A stretch of 11,222 nucleotides of DNA from a bacterium (GCA_021780545.1 JAJXYP010000044.1:1-11222); one strand, 5' to 3'. Positions 1-5,751 are shown, counted from the first letter of the stretch. Program-made: numbers and translations. The notes: generated from the sequence alone by a model not told the origin.

Positions 1-26
1 CGATAATAAAAGTAAAAAAATGCGCT

Positions 27-1658
27 ATGTCCAATAAAGAAAGAATGGGAACGGAATTCAATGCTTCGGAAGAGCACCGGACAGACAATGATCCTCAATT
101 CTATAATCGAAATGAGAAAAAACAGGAGTATGACGCGCTAGTACATTCGCTGTGCAATGTTCGAAACTTGACCGATAACTCACAAAAACGCCGCGACTCG
201 ATTCCCCTCAAGATACTCAGCCGCTCACCCTTTAGATTCTTCGAAGATCCCGCTTCCCGGAATGACGACGCTCCCGAAAGAAAGTCTTTTACGATCGACG
301 AAGCGGAAGAGATAGCAAACGTTATCGTCCACGAAGATCCGCCCGCGAAAGCGATCACGGAAAACGAGCTAGGAAGCGCACTCGATCGCTTATTTGGAGA
401 TGGCCGCACCGCCCCGAAATGGGCGGATGGATTGATGATACTCGAATATATACGCCGAGGGGACTCTCCCGAAGGTCGACAGCGCCGCATTGATGCTGTA
501 TATCAAATAATCTCGCACGAAATCACCTTCAGTAAAAAACCATTATCATTTTCTGTTGTGGCCCTTATGAGCGAAATAAATAGTCTGGGAAATGCCGCCT
601 TCCCAGAAGAAAGATTCGCCCAAGCCCTTGACAAAAAAGAGTGCGTGCTCCCGTTGAAGTTGATAAATCAACTCTCTGCCCTGATCCGAGCGAACCATCC
701 CCAAACCAACGTACTCGCCCATAAGGTTATGGATTTCGTCAGCTCGGACATCAAAGCATTGCAGAATTTTATTCCACCTCAAATATATCGCTTAATGATT
801 AGTCCCGACTCTCACGACGATGAAAGCGATACTCCCAACAGATACAACAAAAGGGATTATACGCGTTTTGCGAAAACATTTGTAAAGCTGTTTACTCATA
901 ATTCGGAGGATGCTGATGAAAACTATCTCATCCAACAGCATCTTGAAGACATTGCGGCAACGGCATTCGATTTTGACGAGAAGAGAGACGCCATAAAAGG
1001 GATCGCCGGAAGTGCGGCGAACGAAACTATCTACACCTATCAAAACATCTATCGCTCTTACAAATTGCGCCTGCAATACGGGATCACCCAAGGCAATCTT
1101 CGTTCGCACATGGTCCTGCCGTTGGGCCAAGGATACCTGGGGATGTATCGTCACGGGAACCTCGAAAAGATATTCGATTTGACCGCCGCCGGAAGACCTG
1201 CCGAACCGAACGATCGATCTTATGCCAGCATGAACGATCCTTCTGATAATTACATTTACTCAGAATTGAATAGCGACTGGTATTCGGGTCCGGCTTCCGC
1301 CCATCTGAGATCACCGTCGCAATCTCTTTCTTTATTCGATAAACGACTTCGTGATTCCGGAAGAACATTTTTTTTTGATCTGGATCAAGTCGGCATAAGA
1401 TACCTCCATCCTTTTGTGGCCGCAGAAATCCTCGATAGAAATCTTAAATATATCCAGGCGGCAGAGAGAACCAACAGCGAACCGCCGGCCCTCAGCAAAG
1501 ATGAATATTTGCATCGACTATTCCCTGCCGGCGGCGCGTCGGAGGAAACGCTTTATATCTATCAATACTTGATGCGCCTTGGCATGCGAAAAAGCATCGA
1601 AGATAACCTTAGAATCGATATGGGGGGCTGCCTCTTTTTGCGCAGGCTCAATTTTTGA
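27..1658 (+). CDS. Hypothetical protein, 543 aa
   Basis: I do not recognise this protein. It is a soluble, charged protein with no signal peptide or membrane segment. The first 120 residues are rich in D, E, K, R and N and look poorly ordered. Residues from about 125 to 545 look like mixed alpha-helical segments. A more hydrophobic, Gly/Tyr-rich stretch (around 'LPLGQGYLGMYRHGNLEKIF', near residue 370) is the most family-like part. The ATG at 27 is used; an in-frame ATG at 45 is an alternative, and neither has a clear Shine-Dalgarno sequence. Its TGA stop overlaps the start of the next gene, so the two are probably co-transcribed and translationally coupled. The upstream promoter lies outside or at the very edge of the window. 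A real gene is likely because of length and the tight join; the function is unknown. Confidence 0.85.
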   Translation: MSNKERMGTEFNASEEHRTDNDPQFYNRNEKKQEYDALVHSLCNVRNLTDNSQKRRDSIPLKILSRSPFRFFEDPASRNDDAPERKSFTIDEAEEIANVIVHEDPPAKAITENELGSALDRLFGDGRTAPKWADGLMILEYIRRGDSPEGRQRRIDAVYQIISHEITFSKKPLSFSVVALMSEINSLGNAAFPEERFAQALDKKECVLPLKLINQLSALIRANHPQTNVLAHKVMDFVSSDIKALQNFIPPQIYRLMISPDSHDDESDTPNRYNKRDYTRFAKTFVKLFTHNSEDADENYLIQQHLEDIAATAFDFDEKRDAIKGIAGSAANETIYTYQNIYRSYKLRLQYGITQGNLRSHMVLPLGQGYLGMYRHGNLEKIFDLTAAGRPAEPNDRSYASMNDPSDNYIYSELNSDWYSGPASAHLRSPSQSLSLFDKRLRDSGRTFFFDLDQVGIRYLHPFVAAEILDRNLKYIQAAERTNSEPPALSKDEYLHRLFPAGGASEETLYIYQYLMRLGMRKSIEDNLRIDMGGCLFLRRLNF

Positions 1659-2947
1659 GTTATATAAACAAGCAAAGCACAAACGAGATAAACAGATTAA
1701 TCGCAACTTTAAAAAAAATCGATGTCGTTACCAACCCGGATCATTGGACCATTGGAGATCCGTTACCAGACAACCAACCCGACAACATTAACATTCATAT
1801 AAAAAATTTCATTACGGCATTCCTCTCTTGCTCCGAGGGCGGCGATAAATACGGGGATTCAATCATTGCGATCGCCAACGCATTGGATAGGGACGACGCC
1901 CGAAAATTTTTTGCCAAATATGCCGAGATAGCCACAAAAATCGAATCCGCAAAGCAATATCTACGGGAGAACTTCCGCCCGGAAAGCGGAACGACCGCGG
2001 AATTCGCGGAGCAAGCAACCCGCAATCTGCTGAGACGAGGCAACGAGCTCATCGACCAATACGCCGCGACGGTAGCCACTCACGGGGACATGACGCCTCT
2101 TCTGAAAAAACTGGATGACATACAAGCGGAAGCGATGCTTTTTACGAGCACCTTCAGGGCGCTCCGGCAAGAACTCGGTCCGCGGCCGCTCGATCTCCGC
2201 GAACTCAAATTCGCGGATTTTATCGTTTCCTCCGGCGAGATGCTTAAAGAACAGACGTCAACCGTTGAGGCAATGAAACAAATCTATCAGAAAAACTATG
2301 GCGACCGATCCCAGTATTCCAAGGAGTTCAGCGACGCCCTCCTCCGTTCGTTTGAAAATGCTCTTAATAATCCTGGCACGCGCTTCTATCTTTTGAAACA
2401 CCAAAACGATATTGCGGCATTCTGCAGGTTTGACCACGAATACCGGAACGGCGTACTTAAGGCGACCTATTTCGGCTCGTTCAATACAAATCCGACCTAC
2501 TGGCGCGGGCGCGTTGGCGAAACGATGGTCGAACAGGCGCTCAACGAAGAAAAGGAGCTCGGCGTGCCCATCTTTGCGGATTGCAATCCGCGCAGTCCCA
2601 TCACGAAAAAATATATCGAGTTTGGCTTTGTCGCTACCCGCGCCTATGAACATAACGGGACCCCGAGTCTCTCAATCGAACTCCCGCCGAAAACCGCGAC
2701 GCCGTTCACCTCCAAGCAGCTATCAAACAAAGATATTGCGACGATGGCCGACAAGGCGGGAGTCGGGCGCGAACAAAGCGACATCCTAGTCCGTTCTTAT
2801 CCGCACGACACCGAACCCGATCTGTCTCCCCTGCGCAACGAATATGCCCTGACCCGCTTCTTCGATGAGGGTAACCGCACTATCTGTGTTTTTGAAAAAA
2901 TGCCTCGCGGCGCTATCACGTCCGAGAGCCTGGAGCAGGCGGCGTAA
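1655..2947 (+). CDS. Protein with C-terminal GNAT-like acetyltransferase domain, 430 aa
   Basis: The N-terminal half (residues 1-200) is helical and unrecognised. Residues about 205-343 resemble a GNAT N-acetyltransferase fold. A strand pair around 'FYLLKHQNDIAAFCRF' is followed by a strand around 'ATYFGSFNT'. The motif-A-like loop and helix is 'RGRVGETMVEQALNEEKELG' (residues 284-303), an imperfect R-x-x-G-x-G/A acetyl-CoA loop. The next strand, 'VPIFADCNPRSPITKKYIEFGF', matches the usual GNAT 'N..a..lYek.GF' region. Residues 345-430 form an extra C-terminal segment. The start is a TTG whose last two bases lie in the TGA stop of the previous gene (TTGA). No in-frame ATG lies close by, so TTG with coupling is the best choice. 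The last 32 bases overlap the end of the convergent TrmB-like gene. Substrate unknown; GNAT assignment is by eye. Confidence 0.82.
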   Translation: MSYINKQSTNEINRLIATLKKIDVVTNPDHWTIGDPLPDNQPDNINIHIKNFITAFLSCSEGGDKYGDSIIAIANALDRDDARKFFAKYAEIATKIESAKQYLRENFRPESGTTAEFAEQATRNLLRRGNELIDQYAATVATHGDMTPLLKKLDDIQAEAMLFTSTFRALRQELGPRPLDLRELKFADFIVSSGEMLKEQTSTVEAMKQIYQKNYGDRSQYSKEFSDALLRSFENALNNPGTRFYLLKHQNDIAAFCRFDHEYRNGVLKATYFGSFNTNPTYWRGRVGETMVEQALNEEKELGVPIFADCNPRSPITKKYIEFGFVATRAYEHNGTPSLSIELPPKTATPFTSKQLSNKDIATMADKAGVGREQSDILVRSYPHDTEPDLSPLRNEYALTRFFDEGNRTICVFEKMPRGAITSESLEQAA

Positions 2948-3701
2948 TTTTTTCCGCGATCCCCCAGAGATATTCAAAGAGATATTTGTGCATATTATAA
3001 ATATGCCGATCGGCAATGATCGCACCGATCATTTTGTCGGGCTGCAGCGTGATGTATGAAATTTTGCCATCGTAGATGTTCATCACGCTTTCGAAAGGCG
3101 GAGCGTCGACCCGGATCAATCGGCTTTCGGTAACGGTCACGTGATAATCCTTAAGATACTCCCGCGTCGCGGGAGTATCGAGCAGTATGCCCCGCCGCCG
3201 TATTCCAAGCTTTTCTCGTTTCGCGACATAGGTCTTGTTAATCGCGCCAATATTCTTAATAACCGCTTCGATGTCAGCATATGAACAAATCTCCGTTTTC
3301 GAATCAAGCGTGTCGTCGAGCACCCGCTTGATTCCCTCCACTCCTTCGTAAAACAGTACGCCCGGCTTCCCCGAAGAAAGATTGTAATCCGATATCAATG
3401 ACGCAATCGCCCCTTCAAGCGCGGTATGCGCGTCGGCCGCTTCGCGTGCCCGCTGATCCGCGAGATCCTGCAGGCGCAAAGGGTGCGCGGGCTCGAAACG
3501 CGCCACGGCGCCCTTCTCGCTTTTCTTCGCCGCCAATCCGACGCCTTCCAGCTCGCCAAGCACCTTATATGTAAGGCCCCTCTTCAAGCCTGCGTAGCTG
3601 CTGATTTTACCCGCGGACAAGGGCCCATTCTTAAGCAATACTTCGTAGATTTTTGCCTGGTCGGCGGACAATCCCGCTCTGTTTAATATCTGATCATACA
3701 T
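2916..3701 (-). CDS. TrmB-family transcriptional regulator, 261 aa
   Basis: This is a DNA-binding regulator of the TrmB type. Residues 1-70 form a winged helix-turn-helix ('AGLSADQAKIYEVLLKNGPL', then 'AGKISSYAGLKRGLTYKVLGELEGVGL'). A helical linker follows (about 75-105), then a C-terminal sensor-like domain (115-250) containing 'GVEGIKRVLDDTL', the usual TrmB pattern. The frame is open upstream to 3779, but those 26 residues are AT-rich, hydrophobic and lie over the promoter. The ATG at 3701 begins exactly where family proteins begin, so I use it. A minus promoter at 3749-3721 leaves a leader of only about a dozen bases. An 18-bp palindrome at 3784-3801 is a likely operator, with a near copy over the rightward promoter at 3882-3910. 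It therefore probably controls itself and the transcript to its right. The ligand cannot be read from sequence; TrmB members often sense sugars. Confidence 0.9.
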   Translation of the reverse strand: MYDQILNRAGLSADQAKIYEVLLKNGPLSAGKISSYAGLKRGLTYKVLGELEGVGLAAKKSEKGAVARFEPAHPLRLQDLADQRAREAADAHTALEGAIASLISDYNLSSGKPGVLFYEGVEGIKRVLDDTLDSKTEICSYADIEAVIKNIGAINKTYVAKREKLGIRRRGILLDTPATREYLKDYHVTVTESRLIRVDAPPFESVMNIYDGKISYITLQPDKMIGAIIADRHIYNMHKYLFEYLWGIAEKITPPAPGSRT

Positions 3702-3720
3702 ACGTTTATCAATATATAAA

Positions 3721-3749
3721 AAAATAACATACAAATAATATATTGTCAC
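3721..3749 (-). promoter_or_regulatory. Promoter of the TrmB-like gene
   Basis: On the minus strand there is a -35 GTGACA (3749-3744, 5 of 6 consensus) and a 17-bp spacer. The -10 is TATTTT (3726-3721, 4 of 6). Predicted start is near 3714, giving a leader of about 13 nt before the ATG at 3701, with no Shine-Dalgarno. Confidence 0.5.
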
Positions 3750-3783
3750 TATTCTTAAAAAATAGGCCGTAGGTTGCACAGGC

Positions 3784-3801
3784 TGTCATATGTTTATGAC
3801 A
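3784..3801. promoter_or_regulatory. 18-bp palindrome, candidate TrmB operator
   Basis: The sequence is TGTCATATGTTTATGACA: perfect 7-bp arms (TGTCATA and TATGACA) around 4 bp. It sits upstream of the TrmB-like gene promoter and between it and the rightward promoter. Its position and symmetry suit a dimeric wHTH repressor or activator. Binding by the adjacent regulator is inferred. Confidence 0.55.
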
Positions 3802-3881
3802 TTTTTGATATATAAAATCTATATAATTAAGCTTATTTTATATGGTTTATTTCATTTCTATGTAATAATTGCCACTATCTC

Positions 3882-3910
3882 TTGACAATATTTAAATCCC
3901 ATGCTATCAT
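3882..3910 (+). promoter_or_regulatory. Near-consensus sigma70 promoter with AT-rich upstream region
   Basis: The -35 is a perfect TTGACA (3882-3887), the spacer is exactly 17 bp, and the -10 is TATCAT (3905-3910) preceded by TGC, an extended -10. About 80 bp upstream (3801-3880) is very AT-rich and could act as an UP element. This is the strongest promoter seen in the window. It has no ordinary coding gene directly downstream; predicted start is near 3917. Confidence 0.8.
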
Positions 3911-3928
3911 GTGTTTGTAAGCATGACA
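3905..3928. promoter_or_regulatory. Second operator-like site over the rightward -10
   Basis: TATCATGTGTTT (3905-3916) matches the left part of the 3784 palindrome (TGTCATATGTTT) at 10 of 12 positions. It is followed after 6 bp by the same right half-site ATGACA (3923-3928). The site covers the -10 element and start point, where a repressor would block the promoter. Confidence 0.4.
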
Positions 3929-3942
3929 GATAGATAGCTACT

Positions 3943-4007
3943 TAAAAAGATGGCTGGCGGGGAAAGGAATGGGATGGGACTGACGAACGCCCATTCCTCT
4001 CCCCAGC
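3943..4007 (-). terminator. Long hairpin with T-tract on the minus side
   Basis: The stem pairs 3965-3973 with 3990-3998 (9 bp, perfect) and 3959-3963 with 4000-4004, with a further GCT/AGC at the base. The loop is about 16 nt. Read on the minus strand it starts 4 nt after the stop of the 4383-4012 ORF and is followed by CATCTTTTT, which suits an intrinsic terminator. On the plus strand it lies about 36 nt into the leader of the strong promoter and has only a weak T-run. Confidence 0.5.
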
Positions 4008-4011
4008 AATT

Positions 4012-4383
4012 TTAGAGGAGAGACCTAAGGAGATCCGGGTAAGCGATCTTCAGCAGCTCTTTATCAAACGACGGTTGCCCGCGGATATCAATCTCGAGGA
4101 GAGGATGATTCGTGAGGGAACTTGTCAAACATTCGTCGCAGCGCATGTCATCGCTTAAAAAGAGCGAGAGCGGCAGAGGAGAAAAGGGAATCGACGACTC
4201 TATCTCCAAGCCGCGCCGATCACATGATCCATCGCGCCACAACGTTTCTTTTAGCGAGATACGTTGCCGGCGAAACGGTTTAACCCACCGCTTCACGGCA
4301 AAAATCTCCCCGAAAGAGGAGAAGCGATCCGCGGATTCGAAGAGGAGAGAGCCCGGATTGAGCAGGAATAGTAAAGAGTTCAT
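4012..4383 (-). CDS. Possible small hypothetical protein, 123 aa
   Basis: This protein is unrecognised. It has a hydrophobic N-terminus ('NSLLFLLNPGSLLF'), a basic middle ('KRWVKPFRRQR') and two cysteine patches ('GSCDRRG' and 'MRCDECL'), which could be a small metal site but is not a known motif. A hand count of G+C by codon position gives about 54, 41 and 61 percent, the order expected of a coding frame in this DNA. A terminator-like hairpin begins 4 nt after its stop. Against it: no Shine-Dalgarno, no clear minus promoter, and it lies antisense to a transcript expected from the strong plus promoter. Confidence 0.35.
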   Translation of the reverse strand: MNSLLFLLNPGSLLFESADRFSSFGEIFAVKRWVKPFRRQRISLKETLWRDGSCDRRGLEIESSIPFSPLPLSLFLSDDMRCDECLTSSLTNHPLLEIDIRGQPSFDKELLKIAYPDLLRSLL

Positions 4384-4427
4384 TAAAAACTTGATAACGA
4401 TTGCGTAGATGGCTTTGGCATTCTTAA

Positions 4428-4479
4428 TGTGGAGAGTATGGAGGACGTCGTTTTGTTGGTGTTTTCCATACTCTCCACA
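4428..4479 (+). repeat. 15-bp perfect inverted repeat in leader
   Basis: Arms TGTGGAGAGTATGGA (4428-4442) and its exact complement (4465-4479) enclose a 22-nt loop. It sits about 65 nt before the 287-aa ORF. It is the longest uninterrupted stem in the locus and could be an attenuator, processing site or structural element. Confidence 0.85.
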
Positions 4480-4488
4480 AGGGAGAGG

Positions 4489-4530
4489 CGTGTGGATATC
4501 CCGGAGTTCGGGATAAATTCAAACCACACG
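4489..4530 (+). repeat. Two-tier hairpin just before the ORF
   Basis: The outer 7-bp stem CGTGTGG/CCACACG (4489-4495 with 4524-4530) encloses an inner 7-bp stem TATCCCG/CGGGATA (4497-4503 with 4509-4515). They are separated by an asymmetric internal loop of 1 and 8 nt. It ends 13 nt before the ATG at 4544, so it could influence ribosome access. Confidence 0.75.
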
Positions 4531-4543
4531 AAAGAAAGAACAA

Positions 4544-5407
4544 ATGGGGAACGCGATAGTGATTGACTGCCGGTCGCGTGAGCTAAAAGTCTGGATGGCG
4601 TCAGCCACTCAGACGAACAATTTCCAGCTCGTGCTTCGGCACGCGCTGGAAATGGGGACACTAAAAGACCTTCTCGCGAAAAGCGAGAAGGTCGAATTCA
4701 ACCGGTTTGGAAAAAAACCGGTAAGAATAATCCGGTCCTCGTGGCCGGTCATCGCCCTGGGAAATTACCAGGCGATGAGCTCGGCGGGGCATGCCTGGGT
4801 AAAAGGGGCCGTCCCGTCGGCCGACTCCCCCCGCAGCCCGCGTTGTCTGCTGGTGGTTGGAGGGCTCGGCCGGGGCGCATTTGGCGGGAAAGGGCTCCGC
4901 GTCCTTTCCCGCCCAATTGAGGGGCAGTTGGTCGCGGGACCAACCGCCATCGATGAATTGGAGAGTTTCTCCAATTCAAATTGGACGGCGACGGAGGCGG
5001 CGGCGGCGGCAATCGATCTCCTCACAGAGATCGACAAGGAATCAATCTTCATTGAAGAAGGACAGTCGGACCGAGCCTACGTGGCGCGAATCCGCTCGTC
5101 CGCGGAAACGTCGACGACGTTTCCGGCGGAACACCGCCAGGAAATGTTTTCTCAGGAGAACATCCTACGACGGATGTTCAAATCCGCCGCGTACCGCGAG
5201 GCGCGCGGCGGCGAGGAAGAAGCCCCGCCGGACTGGGCCGTGCGGGCGGCCTGCCGCCGCCTCGCGGGGCAATACATAAAGGCGGTCGAGAAAGACCGCT
5301 GCAGCCAGCTGCTCGGGTACTGGCCCGGGTACTGGCCCGAGGCGGCGCGGCTCGCCGTCGCAACGGGATACGCAGAAGAAAACCCCTCTGAGGGTTCCGA
5401 GGGGTAG
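4544..5407 (+). CDS. Hypothetical protein, 287 aa, in hairpin-packed DNA
   Basis: I do not recognise this protein. It is soluble, with an N-terminal mixed region, a Gly/Ala/Pro-rich middle (about 85-145), and a helical C-terminal half with a penta-alanine run (near 152). 'YWPG' is repeated at 256-263 ('GYWPGYWPEAAR') because of a 12-bp tandem duplication. A hand count gives G+C of roughly 50 percent at second and 73 percent at third codon positions, a coding-like pattern matching this frame. A TAA at 4514 closes the frame upstream, so the ATG at 4544 is the first ATG; there is no clear Shine-Dalgarno. Against it, two minus frames and another plus frame are also open for 87-140 codons. The sequence is a chain of perfect inverted repeats, so it might instead be part of a long structured RNA. 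Confidence 0.5.
   Translation: MGNAIVIDCRSRELKVWMASATQTNNFQLVLRHALEMGTLKDLLAKSEKVEFNRFGKKPVRIIRSSWPVIALGNYQAMSSAGHAWVKGAVPSADSPRSPRCLLVVGGLGRGAFGGKGLRVLSRPIEGQLVAGPTAIDELESFSNSNWTATEAAAAAIDLLTEIDKESIFIEEGQSDRAYVARIRSSAETSTTFPAEHRQEMFSQENILRRMFKSAAYREARGGEEEAPPDWAVRAACRRLAGQYIKAVEKDRCSQLLGYWPGYWPEAARLAVATGYAEENPSEGSEG
4620..5300 (+). repeat. Serial hairpins through the 287-aa ORF
   Basis: Stems read directly, with perfect arms unless noted: 4620-4634 with 4639-4653 (one mismatch, C(TTCG)G tetraloop); 4667-4677 with 4683-4693 (GAAAA loop); 4701-4708 with 4715-4722; 4732-4737 with 4743-4748 (one wobble); 4750-4760 with 4768-4777 (one bulge); 4807-4811 with 4818-4822; 4883-4893 with 4903-4913; 4927-4933 with 4938-4944; 4955-4964 with 4968-4977; 5013-5020 with 5027-5034; 5046-5050 with 5054-5058; 5103-5112 with 5116-5125; 5125-5129 with 5134-5138 (competes with the previous stem); 5158-5165 with 5172-5179; 5184-5191 with 5204-5211; 5222-5228 with 5264-5270 around 5245-5249 with 5254-5258; 5282-5287 with 5294-5299. 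This is far above chance; the flanking genes examined by eye do not show it. Confidence 0.85.
5314..5337 (+). repeat. Tandem 12-bp duplication
   Basis: CGGGTACTGGCC occurs twice back to back (5314-5325 and 5326-5337). It keeps the 4544 frame and duplicates Gly-Tyr-Trp-Pro. The block can also fold, with CTCGGG (5312-5317) pairing with CCCGAG (5336-5341). Confidence 0.85.
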
Positions 5408-5412
5408 GGGTT

Positions 5413-5466
5413 AAACAGAGTTTCGAGAGTTCTCTTCAAAAACTCTCTCTGTTTTTCATTTTTTTT
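5413..5466 (+). terminator. Strong intrinsic terminator
   Basis: AAACAGAG (5413-5420) pairs with CTCTGTTT (5447-5454), enclosing GAGAGTT/AACTCTC (5425-5431 with 5441-5447). It is followed by TTTTT, CA and eight Ts. It starts 6 nt after the stop of the 287-aa ORF and defines the right end of the structured transcript. A further G-rich fold (AACCCC 5381-5386 with GGGGTT 5407-5412) lies directly upstream. Confidence 0.85.
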
Positions 5467-5492
5467 AGATGTGCATCTGGGCTGGCGAGGTT

Positions 5493-5521
5493 AAAAAATG
5501 GGGGGCGAAAAGCCCTTTTTT
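5493..5521. terminator. Small bidirectional terminator
   Basis: GGGC (5503-5506) and GCCC (5512-5515) form a short stem with a GAAAA loop, flanked by A6 on the left and T6 on the right. It could stop transcripts from either side and separates the structured locus from the rod-like repeat and tRNA. Confidence 0.6.
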
Positions 5522-5558
5522 CCATAAAAGACGAGACAAAAAAAGCACCTTTTGCCGC

Positions 5559-5668
5559 CGTAGAACTGCGAGACAAACAACGGGATTGGACGGAGGGTTG
5601 CGAACATACTCTCCTCTAAACGCCGCCCCCGGCTCATCATATCCGGTTTGTTTGCTCGCAGTTCTACG
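5559..5668. repeat. 110-nt rod-like inverted repeat beside tRNA-Lys
   Basis: CGTAGAACTGCGAG (5559-5572) is exactly complementary to 5655-5668. Pairing continues with bulges through 5574-5586 against 5641-5654, giving about 25 bp in all. The 54-nt interior can form a second stem, 5592-5598 with 5608-5614 (one wobble). It ends 10 nt before the tRNA. It does not carry 5S rRNA, SRP or 6S signatures that I can see. It could be a small structured RNA, a processing element for the tRNA transcript, or a remnant of an inserted element. Confidence 0.7.
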
Positions 5669-5678
5669 AATGAAACGG

Positions 5679-5751
5679 GCCTCCTTAGCTCAGTCGGTAG
5701 AGCAGCTCCCTTTTAAGGAGACGGTCGCAGGTTCGATCCCTGCAGGAGGCA
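5679..5751 (+). tRNA. tRNA-Lys (anticodon TTT)
   Basis: The full cloverleaf reads as follows. Acceptor GCCTCCT (5679-5685) pairs with AGGAGGC (5744-5750), with discriminator A at 5751. The D stem is GCTC/GAGC (5688-5691 with 5700-5703). The anticodon loop CTTTTAA (5710-5716) has TTT at 5712-5714. The T stem GCAGG/CCTGC (5727-5731 with 5739-5743) closes loop TTCGATC. CCA is not encoded, so a CCA-adding enzyme must finish it. The first anticodon-stem pair (5705-5721) is a G-A mismatch. Confidence 0.95.

Larger units (their letters stand above)
3917..5466 (+). ncRNA. Candidate 1.5-kb structured transcript
   Basis: The limits are the strong promoter at 3882-3910 and the intrinsic terminator at 5413-5466; one continuous transcript is an inference. 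The leader (3917-4543) has no good plus-strand ORF but can form several helices. These are 3965-3973 with 3990-3998 (extended by 3959-3963 with 4000-4004), 4170-4174 with 4210-4214 closing 4178-4182 with 4203-4207, 4240-4245 with 4261-4266, and 4305-4309 with 4318-4322. From 4428 on, perfect stems follow one another almost without gaps. I found no tmRNA, RNase P, SRP or 6S signature. The RNA may be a long noncoding RNA, or a structured mRNA for the ORF at 4544-5407. An opposing ORF (4383-4012) could instead mean two transcription units meet here. Confidence 0.4.

Noticed and set aside
4112..4408. Plus-strand 98-aa ORF
   Set aside because: It is very rich in Ser, Lys and Arg, has no start signals and lies opposite a more protein-like frame; probably a shadow or leader sequence.
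3917..4430. tmRNA, RNase P RNA or SRP RNA as the product of the strong promoter
   Set aside because: I looked for the tmRNA T-loop and tag frame, the RNase P GAGGAAAGTCCGGGC core and the SRP GGTCCGGAAGGAAGCAG tip on both strands and found none.
4857..5279. Overlapping plus-strand 140-aa ORF and several minus-strand ORFs at 4749-5439
   Set aside because: Low-complexity Arg/Ala/Pro/Ser-rich translations in G+C-rich, stop-poor DNA; the 4544 frame has the better codon-position pattern.
5587..5640. Hammerhead-like TGATGAG on the minus strand within the rod-like repeat
   Set aside because: The conserved CTGATGA, GAAA and cleavage-site parts do not occur together.
5559..5668. Integron attC site or 5S rRNA
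   Set aside because: No GTTRRRY/RYYYAAC ends for attC, and none of the conserved 5S loop sequences.
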